Shown: in pieces, positions 1-8,645 of the stretch | Numbering within the stretch: position 1 is the first letter of the stretch | Layout of the letters: each line of letters begins with the position of its first letter | NCBI RefSeq assembly: GCF_000344805.1 | Contig: NC_020453.1 | Coordinates: 3,691,001 to 3,755,000 of the forward strand | Source: Bradyrhizobium oligotrophicum S58 | Lineage (GTDB): Bacteria > Pseudomonadota > Alphaproteobacteria > Rhizobiales > Xanthobacteraceae | Length of the DNA stretch: 64,000 bases | Reading direction: 5' to 3' | The notes under the pieces: generated by a model | Seen by the model: only the letters and a program-made list of their open reading frames with translations | Database searches by the model: none | What the model was told of the DNA's origin: nothing | Made by a program: the position numbers and the translations under genes

Positions 1-2264
1 TTGAGGCCGATGTCGAACACCTCGTCGCCGGCCTCCAGGCTCGCATAGGTCTTGTCGTGCTTCACGAACGGTCCGAAGCGGCCGAGCCCCGCCGTGATCG
101 GCAGACCCGTCTCCGGATGCCGGCCGATCTCACGCGGCAGCGACAGCAGCTTCAGCGCCAGCTCGAGATCGACATCCGACGGTTGCGTGCCCTTGGGGAT
201 GCCGGCGCGCTTCGGCTTTTCGCCTTCGGCATAATCCTTCTGCTCGCCGAGCTGGATGTAGGGGCCGAAGCGGCCGGCCTTGACGGTCACGTCGCGTCCC
301 GTGTCCGGATCCTGGCCGAGGATGCGATCGGCGGCGGCTTCGCTGTCGGCGGCGAGCGGGCGGGTGTAGCGGCACTCCGGATAGTTGGAGCAGCCGACGA
401 AGGCGCCGAACTTGCCGGCCTTCAGGTTGAGCCGTCCAGTGCCGCAGGTCGGGCATTGCCGGACGTCGCCACCATCCTCGCGCGGCGGATAGATGTGCGG
501 GCCGAGCATCTCGTCGAGCGAGTCGAGCACCTGCGCCACGCGCAGATCCTTGATGTCGTCGACGGCGCCGATGAAGCCGGTCCAGAAATCCTTCAGCACC
601 TGCTGCCAGGCGATCTCGTTGTTGGAGATGCGGTCGAGCTGCTCCTCGAGATCGGCCGTGAAATCATATTCGACGTAGCGGCGGAAGAAGTTCTCCAGGA
701 ACGCGATCACGACGCGGCCCTTGTCCTCGCCGTGCAGCCGCTTCTTCTCCAGCTTCACATAGCCGCGGGCCTTGAGCACATCGAGGATCGAGGCATAGGT
801 CGAGGGCCGGCCGATGCCGAGCTCCTCCATGCGCTTGACCAGCGACGCCTCCGAGAAGCGCGGCGGCGGCTCGGTGAAGTGCTGCGTGACCGCGAGGTTC
901 TGGCGCTTGAGCGGATCGTTCGGGCTCATCTGCGGCAGCCGGCGGCTGTCCTCGTCCTCCTCGTCGTCGCGGCCTTCCTGGTAGAGCGCGAGGAAGCCGT
1001 CGAACTTGATGACCTGGCCGGTGGCGCGCAGCTCCAGGGTGCGGGCGCCCGCCTTGGCGATGATGTCGACCGTGGTGCGTTCGAGCTCGGCCGACTCCAT
1101 CTGGCTCGCGATGGTGCGGGTCCAGATCAGCTCGTAGAGCTTGGCCTGGTCGTCATCGAGCCGCTTGCGCAACTCGGCCGGCTTGCGCGACAGGTCGGTC
1201 GGACGGATCGCCTCGTGCGCTTCCTGCGCGTTCTTGGCCTTGGCCTGGTACTGGCGCGGGCTGTCCGGCACGTATTTGTTGCCGTAGATCTCGCCGATCA
1301 CCTTGCGCACCTGCGTGATCGCCTCGGGCGCGATCTGCACGCCGTCGGTTCGCATATAGGTGATGAGACCGGTGGTCTCGCCGCCGATGTCGATGCCTTC
1401 ATAGAGACGCTGCGCGATGCGCATCGTATGCGCCGGTGCGAAGCCGAGCTTGCGGCTCGCTTCCTGCTGCAGCGTCGAGGTGGTGAAGGGGGCCTGCGGA
1501 TTGCGCCGCGCCGGCTTGGCGTCGACGGTCGCGACCGTGTAGCTCGCCGCATTCAGCGCCTGCTTGAAGTCTTCGGCCTCGACGCCGGTGCCGATGTCGA
1601 GCCGCTGGATCTTCTTGCCGTCGGCGCCGACGAGACGCGCCTCGAAGGTGTCGCCACGCGGCGTCGCCAGGGTTGCAATCAGCGACCAGTATTCGCGCGG
1701 TACGAACTTCTCGATCTCGAGCTCGCGATCACAGACCAGCCGCAGCGCAACCGACTGCACGCGCCCCGCCGAGCGGGCGCCCGGCAGCTTGCGCCACAGG
1801 ACGGGAGAGAGGGTGAAGCCCACGAGGTAATCGAGTGCGCGGCGCGCCATGTAGGCATCGACCAGCGCGCCATCGATCTGGCGCGGATGCTTCATCGCCT
1901 CCGAGACGGCCTGCTTGGTGATGGCGTTGAAGACGACGCGCTCGATCTTCTGATCCTTGAGCGCACGTTTCTCCTTCAACACCTCCAGCACGTGCCAGGA
2001 AATCGCCTCACCCTCGCGATCAGGGTCGGTGGCGAGAATCAGTCGGTCAGCACCCTTCAGCGATTTGGCGATGTCGTTGAGTCGGCCGGCCGCCTTGGGG
2101 TCCACTTCCCAGATCATCCGGAAATTCTCATCCGGATCGACGGAACCGTTCTTGGCCGGAAGGTCGCGGACATGACCGAAAGAGGCCAGAACCTCGTAGG
2201 AGGAGCCCAGATACTTATTGATCGTCTTGGCCTTCGCAGGCGACTCCACGATGACGATGTTCAT
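1..2264 (-). CDS. topA: DNA topoisomerase I (3' end outside the window)
   Basis: Type IA topoisomerase that relaxes negative supercoils through a 5'-phosphotyrosine intermediate. The product opens with MNIVIVESPAKAKTI, the Toprim start, followed by the DPDREGEAI acidic metal site near residue 80. The active-site region reads TYMRTDG near residue 310. A C-terminal four-cysteine zinc ribbon (CPTC...CSNYPEC) lies near residues 610-635 and is followed by a further topoisomerase C-terminal repeat. About 754 codons are present and the reading frame runs off the left edge, so the tail is missing. The start at 2264 is set by the universally conserved N-terminus. In related genomes topA directly follows dprA; here about 3 kb of accessory genes separate them. 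Confidence 0.97.
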   Translation of the reverse strand, partial: MNIVIVESPAKAKTINKYLGSSYEVLASFGHVRDLPAKNGSVDPDENFRMIWEVDPKAAGRLNDIAKSLKGADRLILATDPDREGEAISWHVLEVLKEKRALKDQKIERVVFNAITKQAVSEAMKHPRQIDGALVDAYMARRALDYLVGFTLSPVLWRKLPGARSAGRVQSVALRLVCDRELEIEKFVPREYWSLIATLATPRGDTFEARLVGADGKKIQRLDIGTGVEAEDFKQALNAASYTVATVDAKPARRNPQAPFTTSTLQQEASRKLGFAPAHTMRIAQRLYEGIDIGGETTGLITYMRTDGVQIAPEAITQVRKVIGEIYGNKYVPDSPRQYQAKAKNAQEAHEAIRPTDLSRKPAELRKRLDDDQAKLYELIWTRTIASQMESAELERTTVDIIAKAGARTLELRATGQVIKFDGFLALYQEGRDDEEDEDSRRLPQMSPNDPLKRQNLAVTQHFTEPPPRFSEASLVKRMEELGIGRPSTYASILDVLKARGYVKLEKKRLHGEDKGRVVIAFLENFFRRYVEYDFTADLEEQLDRISNNEIAWQQVLKDFWTGFIGAVDDIKDLRVAQVLDSLDEMLGPHIYPPREDGGDVRQCPTCGTGRLNLKAGKFGAFVGCSNYPECRYTRPLAADSEAAADRILGQDPDTGRDVTVKAGRFGPYIQLGEQKDYAEGEKPKRAGIPKGTQPSDVDLELALKLLSLPREIGRHPETGLPITAGLGRFGPFVKHDKTYASLEAGDEVFDIGL

Positions 2265-2478
2265 GTATTTCCAATGACTTAGTGGAAGGATTGAAGCCGG
2301 TTTCGCGGGATTCGCGCCTGCCTCGTTGACCCGAACATGGGTGGTGAGGCGGTTCCTGTCAAATCGATGGATGTTGAAAGTCGATTGCGTTGACTCGGCG
2401 AAGTACCTATCAGGTTGTGAGGAGTGCTATTGGAACCGCGCTCTTTTTATGTTCGTTTCCGTCAAATACCCATGCTGG

Positions 2479-2697
2479 ATGGATTTGTTGGCCAAGGCAG
2501 CGGACAAACACGATCCTGACGTTGAAGCGATGGTCGAGGACGCGGACGCCGCGGCGGCGCTCATCGCCGAGGTGACGACGAGCCTCTCCCATCTGGCCCA
2601 GCGGCATAACCTCGACATGCTCGACTACCTGCTGCGCATGGCCAATCTCGAGGCGGAGGAGCATCTCCGGTTGCGCAGCCGCCACAGGCTCTGCTGA
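2479..2697 (+). CDS. Small acidic helical protein, unknown function
   Basis: A 72-residue product beginning MDLLAKAADKHD. It is acidic, rich in Ala, Leu and Glu, and predicted to be almost wholly helical; the second half contains LSHLAQRH and MLDYLLRMA. It looks like a small conserved hypothetical protein of the Bradyrhizobium group, but I cannot assign a function. The frame is open upstream to 2326, yet that part is low-complexity and lower in GC, and the protein-like sequence starts at the ATG at 2479. There is no strong ribosome-binding site, so ATG 2449 is a possible alternative. It is transcribed divergently from topA and converges on the HxlR regulator gene. Confidence 0.55.
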   Translation: MDLLAKAADKHDPDVEAMVEDADAAAALIAEVTTSLSHLAQRHNLDMLDYLLRMANLEAEEHLRLRSRHRLC

Positions 2698-2712
2698 CGC
2701 GCGTCGTTCGGC

Positions 2713-3156
2713 TCATCGCGGCGCGAGGCTGGTCTCCTCGGGCGCCAGCGGCGTACCGTCGTCAGCATAAAGAACCAGCTTGCGGACCGGCCGGCGGTGG
2801 GCGCGATCGACCAGGACGGTCGCGATCTCCTCGGGATGCGCGTCGAATTCCTCGCTCCATTGCCGCAGCGCGACCAGGATCGGAAACAGGCCGCGGCCTT
2901 TCGCCGTCAGCACGTAGTCGCGATAGGAGCTGCCATCGGAGGCGGGCTCCGTGGCGAGGATGCCGCGATCGACCAGCGCTCGCAGCCGCACGGTAAGGAT
3001 GTTCTTGGCCATCCCGAGGCTGCGCTGGAAGGCGCTGAAGCGGCGAACGCCGAGAAACGCGTCGCGGATGATGAGGAGCGACCACCAGTCGCCGATCGCA
3101 TCCAGCGAACGTGCGATCGGGCAGGCGTCGCCTTCGAGGCTGGTGCGTTTGACCAT
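2713..3156 (-). CDS. HxlR-family winged-helix regulator
   Basis: 147-residue MarR-like winged-helix protein of the HxlR family. The family core is visible as CPIARSLDAIGDWWSLLIIRD (residues 12-32), with the wing near SSYRDYVLTAKG. A cysteine at residue 12 lies just before helix 1, the place used for redox or electrophile sensing in Bacillus YodB; equivalence here is inference. The gene is divergent from an SDR oxidoreductase, and the gap between them contains a perfect 12-bp inverted repeat with a second palindrome inside it, a good candidate operator for this protein. Likely role: local autoregulated repressor of the SDR. Confidence 0.88.
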   Translation of the reverse strand: MVKRTSLEGDACPIARSLDAIGDWWSLLIIRDAFLGVRRFSAFQRSLGMAKNILTVRLRALVDRGILATEPASDGSSYRDYVLTAKGRGLFPILVALRQWSEEFDAHPEEIATVLVDRAHRRPVRKLVLYADDGTPLAPEETSLAPR

Positions 3157-3228
3157 TCACATCGTCCTTCATCCTCTCGCCCGGACGGTGGCGCGTGCCG
3201 GACATAGCGCGGCGATCACGGGCTTGTG

Positions 3229-3285
3229 TGGTTGCATTATAAAACCAATCCGCTATGTGGTCTACATAGTTTAATAATGCAACCA
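3229..3285. promoter_or_regulatory. Nested palindromic operator between hxlR and SDR genes
   Basis: Perfect 12-bp inverted repeat: TGGTTGCATTAT at 3229-3240 and ATAATGCAACCA at 3274-3285. Centred inside it is a second palindrome, CTATGT-GGTCT-ACATAG (3253-3269). The segment is much more AT-rich than its surroundings, and the right arm ends just before the ribosome-binding site of the SDR (GGAG at 3289-3292). The position suits a repressor site controlling both divergent promoters. Binding by the adjacent HxlR protein is inferred. Confidence 0.65.
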
Positions 3286-3298
3286 TATGGAGACGGGT

Positions 3299-4072
3299 AT
3301 GAGGCTTGCGAACAAGACGGCACTGATCACCGGCGGCAGCAGCGGCATCGGGCTCGCGACCGCCCGCCGCTTCGTAGCGGAGGGCGCCAAGGTCGCCATC
3401 ACCGGGCGCGATGCCGGTCGGCTCGAAGCTGCGGCGCGTGATCTCGGGCCGAACGCGCTGGCTTTGGCCGCCGATGCGACCGACATCGGCGCGACCGAGG
3501 CCGCGGTTGCACGCGCTGCAGAGCGCTTCGGCAAGCTCGACATTTTGTTCGCCAATGCCGGCATTCCCGGTGCGACCCCGGCCGGCGCCACTAGGCTTGA
3601 GGTGTTCGAGCAGGTGATCCGTACCAATCTGACCGGCGTGTTCTTCACCGTTCAGGCGGCACTGCCTCATCTCAACGACGGCGCGTCGATCATCCTCAAC
3701 GGCTCGGTGATCTCGGTGCTCGGCAATCCCGGTTATTCGGCCTATGCCGCCAGCAAGGCCGGGGTACGCGCGATGGCGCGGGTGCTGGCGTCAGAACTGT
3801 CGCCGCGCGGCATCCGCGTCAACGTGGTCGCGCCGGGCGCGATCCGGACGCCGATCTGGGGTGCCGCGATCGCGACGCCGGAAGCAGAGAAGGCGTTCGA
3901 GGCCAGGATTGCCGCGACGACACCACTCGGCCATATCGGTGAGCCCGAGCATATCGCGAGCACCGTGCTGTTCCTTGCGTCCGACGACGCGGCGCACATC
4001 CAGGGCCAGGAGCTGTTCGTCGATGGCGGCGCCACGAGCTCGCCGGCCGGCGCGCCGATCTATCGGGGCTAG
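3299..4072 (+). CDS. SDR-family oxidoreductase
   Basis: Classical short-chain dehydrogenase/reductase of 257 residues with a Rossmann fold. It carries the cofactor motif TGGSSGIG (residues 10-17), NAG in strand 4, and the catalytic YAASK after a Ser in strand 5. The C-terminal GQELFVDGG is typical of the family. Start chosen at ATG 3299 because GGAG lies 6 nt upstream; an in-frame ATG at 3287 has no such site and overlaps the operator edge. A basic residue at the end of strand 2 (TGRDAGR) suggests NADP(H) preference. The substrate is unknown. Its pairing with a divergent HxlR gene fits reductive detoxification of carbonyl or quinone compounds, which is inference. Confidence 0.9.
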   Translation: MRLANKTALITGGSSGIGLATARRFVAEGAKVAITGRDAGRLEAAARDLGPNALALAADATDIGATEAAVARAAERFGKLDILFANAGIPGATPAGATRLEVFEQVIRTNLTGVFFTVQAALPHLNDGASIILNGSVISVLGNPGYSAYAASKAGVRAMARVLASELSPRGIRVNVVAPGAIRTPIWGAAIATPEAEKAFEARIAATTPLGHIGEPEHIASTVLFLASDDAAHIQGQELFVDGGATSSPAGAPIYRG

Positions 4073-4086
4073 GGCGTCGAAGACGC

Positions 4087-4117
4087 TCCGTGGTGTGGCC
4101 CGAGGCCCCACCACGGA
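4087..4117. terminator. Bidirectional hairpin between convergent SDR and azoR
   Basis: Near-perfect 14-bp inverted repeat (arms 4087-4100 and 4104-4117, one mismatch, 3-nt loop) in the gap between two convergent genes. No long T-run follows on either side, so its efficiency as a terminator is uncertain. Confidence 0.55.
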
Positions 4118-4152
4118 CCTAAGAAGGGTCGCGAACGGGCAGCCTCGCGATG

Positions 4153-4764
4153 TCAGGCAGCGAGGCCGCCGGCAGTCTGAAGGGCATTCGCCAGCGCCTG
4201 CTCGCGCTGCTCTGCGCCGATCTGGACGCCGTCGGCCGCGATGAATTCGAGATCCGTGACGCCGATGAAGCTGAAGACGCTGCGCAGATAGGTCTCCAGG
4301 TGTTCGAATGTCGCCATCGGCGTGTCCGCGCCGTAGTGGCCGCCGCGCGAAACGGCGATGATGACGCGCTTGCCGCCGGCCAGCCCCTGCGGGCCGTTCG
4401 GGCCATAGCTAAAGGTCTTGCCCCTGACGGCGATGCGGTCGATCCAGGCCTTCAGCTGGCTCGGGATCGAGAAGTTGTACATGGGGGCGCCGATCACGAC
4501 GATATCGGCCGCAAGGAACTCCTCCAGCGCGGCCTGTCCGGCGGCGACCTCCGCCTTCACGGTGGGATCTTCGACCGGTGCACCGTAGGCAATGGCGACA
4601 TGCGTTCCGGACAGATGTGACAGCGGCTCGGCTGCGACGTCCCGGTAGGTGACCTCCAGCCCGGGCGTGACCTGGCGGAAGCGGCCGACGATCGCGGCGG
4701 AGACCTGACGGCTGACGGAGTTCGGGCCGAGCACGCTGGAGTCGATGTGAAGGAGTTGGGTCAT
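4153..4764 (-). CDS. azoR: FMN-dependent NADH-azoreductase
   Basis: 203-residue flavodoxin-like FMN enzyme of the AzoR/acyl-carrier-phosphodiesterase family, which reduces quinones and azo dyes with NAD(P)H. The N-terminus [16 protein letters not shown] forms the FMN phosphate-binding loop, [18 protein letters not shown] (about residues 94-111) is the family signature, and SRGGHYG near residue 140 binds the isoalloxazine ring. Start supported by a GAGGTGA ribosome-binding site. It is divergent from a second HxlR regulator, an arrangement parallel to the YodB-controlled azoreductase of Bacillus, which suggests local control by that regulator. Confidence 0.93.
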   Translation of the reverse strand: MTQLLHIDSSVLGPNSVSRQVSAAIVGRFRQVTPGLEVTYRDVAAEPLSHLSGTHVAIAYGAPVEDPTVKAEVAAGQAALEEFLAADIVVIGAPMYNFSIPSQLKAWIDRIAVRGKTFSYGPNGPQGLAGGKRVIIAVSRGGHYGADTPMATFEHLETYLRSVFSFIGVTDLEFIAADGVQIGAEQREQALANALQTAGGLAA

Positions 4765-4852
4765 AGGTCAGTCACCTCAGTATTGGTTTGTAACTGGCGC
4801 ACTATGAGTGACTGTGCTGTAACCCCACAAGAACGCACATTTTTGAAACCCG

Positions 4853-5260
4853 GTGACATCCGTGACACTTGCGAACAGCGATGATCCCGCCCCGGCGATG
4901 CAGCCGGATCACAATGATTGCCGCGGCGTCGCATCGATTCTAGCGCGCGTCGGCGACAAATGGAGCGTGTTCGTCATCATGATGCTGGGCGACGGCCCCA
5001 AGCGCTTCAACGAGCTCAAGCGTCTGGTCGGCGGCATCTCGCAGCGCATGCTGACGCTGACCTTGCGCGGTCTCGAGCGCGATGGGCTGGTGACGCGGAC
5101 CGTGTTTCCGACCATTCCGCCGCGCGTCGATTATGAGCTCACCGACCTCGGGCGGGGATTGTCAGGGCCGGTCAAAGCGCTGGGTGAATGGGCGATGGCG
5201 CACCAAGACCAGATCGAGGACTCGCGGATGCGATTCGATCTACGGAATGACCGGCAGTGA
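4853..5260 (+). CDS. HxlR-family winged-helix regulator next to azoR
   Basis: Second HxlR-type regulator, up to 135 residues, with ILARVGDKWSVFVIMML as the DNA-binding core and LTLRGLERDGLVTR as the recognition-helix and wing region. A Cys precedes helix 1 (HNDC), as in the other HxlR protein nearby and in thiol-sensing family members. The start is uncertain: GTG 4853, GTG 4862 and ATG 4898 are all in frame with no clear ribosome-binding site. The 88-bp divergent gap to azoR holds a 7-bp inverted repeat (CAGTCAC 4769-4775, GTGACTG 4808-4814) that partly overlaps the azoR ribosome-binding site. Probable repressor of azoR, by analogy. Confidence 0.87.
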   Translation: MTSVTLANSDDPAPAMQPDHNDCRGVASILARVGDKWSVFVIMMLGDGPKRFNELKRLVGGISQRMLTLTLRGLERDGLVTRTVFPTIPPRVDYELTDLGRGLSGPVKALGEWAMAHQDQIEDSRMRFDLRNDRQ

Positions 5261-5279
5261 GCGCGCGAGCATCGCACGC

Positions 5280-6398
5280 CTAGATCAGCGACACCATCCC
5301 GCCGCCATGGCGCTCCAGGCGGCCGGCCAGCTCGAGCTCGAGCAGCACCATGCGCAGCACAGCGGGCGACAGGCCGCTGATCCGGATCAGGTCGTCGATC
5401 GACACCGGGGTTGGGCCGAGCAGGGCGATGATCTGGTCGCGGTCGTGGCTCTCGGGATCGGGGGCGAACAATTCCTCGTCGGGCTCGCGCAGCGACAGTG
5501 GCAGCGGCCGTTCCATGATCGGGCCGACGGCCTGGATGATGTCGGCGGCTTCGGTGACCAGGGTGGCGCCCTGCTTGATCAGGTCGTTGGTCCCGGCCGA
5601 GCGCGGATCGAGCGGTGATCCCGGCACGGCGAAGACCTCGCGGCCCTGTTCGCCGGCCATCCGCGCGGTGATCAGCGAGCCCGAGCGATGCGCGGCTTCG
5701 ACGACGACGACGCCGAGCGAGGCGCCTGATATCAGCCGGTTGCGACGGGGAAAGTCGCGGGCCCTCGGCTCGTGCCCGAGCGGCATTTCGGAGATGGCGG
5801 CGCCGCTGCCACCGACGATGGCGCCGAGCAGGTCGACATGCTCGGGCGGATAGATCCGGTCGTGGCCGCCGGCGAGCACCGCGACCGTGCCACTGGCGAG
5901 GCTCGCGCGATGCGCGGCCTGATCGATGCCGCGGGCCAGCCCGGAAATGACGACGAAGCCGGCATTGCCGAGCTCGTAGGCGAGCTGGCCGGAAAATTTC
6001 AGCCCGGCGGCCGAGGCGTTGCGCGAGCCGACGATGGCGATCGTCGGCCGCATCAATGTAGCCAGCGCGCCGCGCACGGCGAGCAGCGGGGGCGCATCCT
6101 CGCAGGTGGCGAGGCGAGGCGGATAGCCGTCCTCGTCCGGCGCCCGCAACTGGACGCCCTGCCGTCGGCAGGCTGCGAGTTCGGCCTCGGCTTCGTCGAC
6201 CGTGCAGATCCGGCCCGCCCTGGCGGCGCCGCCGCGGCGTGCCAGATCCGGCAGACGGTCCAACGCGGCGCGCGCGGTGCCGAAATGGTCGAGCAGCGAG
6301 CGAAACGTCCGCGGTCCGACATTGTCGGAGCGGATCAGCCGCAGGCGGTCGCGCCGCTCTATCTCGCTCAGCTCGATGGTGTTGTTGATTGCGTCCAC
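5280..6398 (-). CDS. dprA: DNA-processing protein DprA
   Basis: 372-residue DprA/Smf protein, which loads RecA onto incoming single-stranded DNA during natural transformation. An N-terminal SAM/HhH-like region ([13 protein letters not shown]) precedes the extended Rossmann core with [28 protein letters not shown] and [10 protein letters not shown]. The C-terminus is a DprA-type winged helix with low-complexity links. The start is GTG 6398 with a GAGGGG ribosome-binding site. It lies on the same strand as plsY, pyrC' and pyrB, separated from plsY by a patatin gene. DprA is widespread in bacteria with no proven competence, so its presence alone does not show transformability. Confidence 0.95.
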   Translation of the reverse strand: MDAINNTIELSEIERRDRLRLIRSDNVGPRTFRSLLDHFGTARAALDRLPDLARRGGAARAGRICTVDEAEAELAACRRQGVQLRAPDEDGYPPRLATCEDAPPLLAVRGALATLMRPTIAIVGSRNASAAGLKFSGQLAYELGNAGFVVISGLARGIDQAAHRASLASGTVAVLAGGHDRIYPPEHVDLLGAIVGGSGAAISEMPLGHEPRARDFPRRNRLISGASLGVVVVEAAHRSGSLITARMAGEQGREVFAVPGSPLDPRSAGTNDLIKQGATLVTEAADIIQAVGPIMERPLPLSLREPDEELFAPDPESHDRDQIIALLGPTPVSIDDLIRISGLSPAVLRMVLLELELAGRLERHGGGMVSLI

Positions 6399-6461
6399 GC
6401 CAGTCCCCTCTACGCAGAGGACCAGAATGGAGCAACCGGGAGGCGCAGGGAAGAGGGCGCG

Positions 6462-7793
6462 CTACGTCAGCGCGGCGTCGCGCAAATCCTCCGCGGCGAC
6501 GGCCGGCTGCTCGTCCTGGACGGTGAGCGTGGTGCCGGCCGGCGCTTCGCGCAGCCAGCGGTCGGCAGCGTCGCGCCCGCGCTGGTACAGCAGCTCGATG
6601 AATCCGCTGCCGAGGTCGGTCGCGTCGCGCTGAGCCAGGGCCTCGATCTCGTCTTCGGCCGCGAGCCGATGCACGCGTGGCGGATGCAGCCCGTCGCTGC
6701 GGGCCCATTCGAGCGCCGCGAGCTCGGCATTGAGGACGGCATTGCCGGCGATCTGGTCGAGCCGGCGATCGATCGCGGCCGACGACATGGGGACGTAGCC
6801 GTCGCGCGCGGGCGTGACCCGGACCACCAGCAGGTCCGCAGCGCTGGATTCGTGTGCGATCTGGATCAGCGGCGGGTTGGCGACGTGGCCGCCATCCCAA
6901 TAGCTCTCATCCTCGATGTCGACGGCGGCGTGCAGCTGAGCAGGGCAGGTCGAGGCGAGCAGGACGTCCGCCGTGATCTCGGAGTTGCGGAAGATCTGCG
7001 GCAGGCCGTCGCGGACGCGGGTCGCCGAGATCAGCAGGCGCGGCGCGGCGGCGCTATGCATCGCATCGAAATCGATCGTCTCGGCGAGGATGTCGCGCAG
7101 CGGATCGAGGTCGAGCGGGTCGGCGCGCCCGCCACGCAGTCCCGACCCGAACGAGACGGCGCTGCTCGCCGGCGAATAGGCTCCAATCACCATCAGTGAG
7201 CGGAACGAAGCGTCCTCGGTCAGACGGGTCCAGAACAGCGCGAGCCGGTTGCGCGCTTCTTCACGGCCGCTTCTGGCAAGGCCGCTGGCGAGCAGGGCAG
7301 CGTTGACCGCGCCGGCGCTCGCACCGCTGATGGTGTCGAAATCGCAACCAGGCTCCTCCAGCAGGCGATCGAGCACGCCCCAGGTGAAGGCCGACAACGT
7401 CCCGCCGCCCTGCAGCGCCAGCGACAGCTTGCGCGGCGGCCACATCCGCGGCGGCGGCGGCAGGGTGGCGCTGGCGATCGTCTCGGCCAGCGATCGCTCC
7501 GGCGCTTCCGCCGGCTTGGGCTCGGCGGCCGCAGTCGCCCCGGTCACTGCGATGGGAGGTTCGATGGCGACCGTGCTTTCCAGCGGCGCGCTTGCCGAAG
7601 GCTCCAGCGCAGCGTTTGCGCTCTCGGGAGCCGGATCTTCGACCGTGGCTGCGCTGACGCTCGTTGCGGGCTCGCTCGCAGCGGGCGGTGAGGGGGCCGC
7701 GGCTTCGCTGCCGGAGCCGAACACATTGTCCGTCAGCCAGATCTGAGCGGCGGAGAGAAGGGCGCTGGCGCTGGAACGGACCGGGGTGGACAT
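6462..7793 (-). CDS. Patatin-like phospholipase family protein
   Basis: 443-residue protein with a patatin (PNPLA) domain. The oxyanion loop LALQGGGTLSAF lies near residue 126, the nucleophile elbow GASAG near 158 and the catalytic dyad Asp as DGGHVANPP near 305. The first ~115 residues are an Ala/Pro/Glu/Ser-rich low-complexity tail with no signal peptide, so the enzyme is probably cytoplasmic or membrane-peripheral. Patatin proteins hydrolyse acyl esters of phospholipids or storage lipids; the substrate here is unknown. It lies between plsY, a phospholipid synthesis gene, and dprA. That could mean a link with membrane lipid turnover, or simply an insertion in the usual gene order. Confidence 0.88.
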   Translation of the reverse strand: MSTPVRSSASALLSAAQIWLTDNVFGSGSEAAAPSPPAASEPATSVSAATVEDPAPESANAALEPSASAPLESTVAIEPPIAVTGATAAAEPKPAEAPERSLAETIASATLPPPPRMWPPRKLSLALQGGGTLSAFTWGVLDRLLEEPGCDFDTISGASAGAVNAALLASGLARSGREEARNRLALFWTRLTEDASFRSLMVIGAYSPASSAVSFGSGLRGGRADPLDLDPLRDILAETIDFDAMHSAAAPRLLISATRVRDGLPQIFRNSEITADVLLASTCPAQLHAAVDIEDESYWDGGHVANPPLIQIAHESSAADLLVVRVTPARDGYVPMSSAAIDRRLDQIAGNAVLNAELAALEWARSDGLHPPRVHRLAAEDEIEALAQRDATDLGSGFIELLYQRGRDAADRWLREAPAGTTLTVQDEQPAVAAEDLRDAALT

Positions 7794-7875
7794 TTGCTGC
7801 GCCGGCTCCTCATCATTGCGATCGTCGCGCGTGGTCGACGAACCGCTCGAATTGGTCTTGCGTAATCAGAAGCCG

Positions 7876-7917
7876 GAATCATGACAGGCAATCATGATTC
7901 ACGCCAGAGTCTGGCGT
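7876..7917. other. Two adjacent palindromes downstream of plsY
   Basis: GAATCATG (7876-7883) pairs with CATGATTC (7893-7900), and ACGCCAGA (7901-7908) pairs with TCTGGCGT (7910-7917). They lie in the 225-bp gap between the end of plsY and the start of the patatin gene, both on the minus strand. They may be transcript-end hairpins or a regulator site for the patatin gene. The same gap has a 10-bp direct repeat CCGTATTTGC (7989 and 8000). Confidence 0.4.
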
Positions 7918-8018
7918 TGAGTTATTAGCTGATGAGGCGCCGGTGTTGCCGCGCTGCCGCTGCGAATACAGCGCGAACCTCACATTGTCCGTATTTGCTC
8001 CGTATTTGCCCGGAGTAA

Positions 8019-8618
8019 TTACTTCTTCGCGCCGATTTTGCTCTCGGTGCCCGCCTGCAATCGCTTGATGTTTTCGCGATGCATGTAAATGAGCAACAGC
8101 GTGAGCAGAGCAAATAAGGCAGCGAGCGCGCTGTGGCCGAAAGCCCACAGCACGATCGGTGTCAGCACGCTCGCGACGAGTGCCGCGGCTGATGAGTAGC
8201 GGAGCGCGAACGCGGTTGCGAGCCAGACCAGGCAGAAGAAGATCGCGCCCGGCCAGAACAGACCGATCAGAATACCGATATAGACCGCGACACCCTTGCC
8301 GCCGCGGAATTTCAGCCACACTGGGAACAGATGCCCGAGGAACGCGCCGAGTCCGGCGACCATCGCGGCATTCGGGCCGCCGAGAGTGCCAGCGATGATG
8401 ACGGCCGCGGTACCCTTGAGCGCATCGCCGAGAAGGGTTGCCGCGGCGAGCCCCTTGCGCCCGGTGCGCAGTACATTGGTGGCGCCGATGTTGCCGGAGC
8501 CGATGCTGCGCAGATCCTGCGTGCCGGCGAGCCGGGTCAGGATCAGCCCGAACGGGATCGACCCCAGGAGGTAGCCGATGATGAGGGCGACGGGCAGGAA
8601 GGCTTCGGAACCCATCAT
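8019..8618 (-). CDS. plsY: Glycerol-3-phosphate acyltransferase PlsY
   Basis: 199-residue integral membrane enzyme that transfers an acyl group from acyl-phosphate to glycerol-3-phosphate, the first step of phospholipid synthesis. The three PlsY motifs are visible: GSIPFG near residue 20, SGNIGATN near 40-47 and KFRGGKGVA near 104. About five hydrophobic segments are present. The start at 8618 has an AAGGAG ribosome-binding site; a second ATG follows immediately. It begins 27 nt after the stop of the pyrC homologue, so it is probably co-transcribed with pyrBC. Confidence 0.96.
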   Translation of the reverse strand: MMGSEAFLPVALIIGYLLGSIPFGLILTRLAGTQDLRSIGSGNIGATNVLRTGRKGLAAATLLGDALKGTAAVIIAGTLGGPNAAMVAGLGAFLGHLFPVWLKFRGGKGVAVYIGILIGLFWPGAIFFCLVWLATAFALRYSSAAALVASVLTPIVLWAFGHSALAALFALLTLLLIYMHRENIKRLQAGTESKIGAKK

Positions 8619-8645
8619 GCGACTCCTTCCGCGCTCTGGCGCGCG

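Noticed and set aside
57..2282. A 741-codon open frame on the plus strand across topA
   Set aside because: It is the antisense shadow of topA: the minus-strand frame has all type IA topoisomerase motifs, while the plus-strand product is Arg/Leu/Ala-rich with no family features.
4769..4814. 7-bp inverted repeat in the azoR-HxlR gap as a firm operator
   Set aside because: The left arm overlaps the azoR ribosome-binding site (GAGGTGA), so the match may be coincidental; mentioned only within the regulator entry.
5772..7199. Long plus-strand frame across dprA and the patatin gene
   Set aside because: It crosses two well-supported genes on the other strand and has no ribosome-binding site or recognisable domain.
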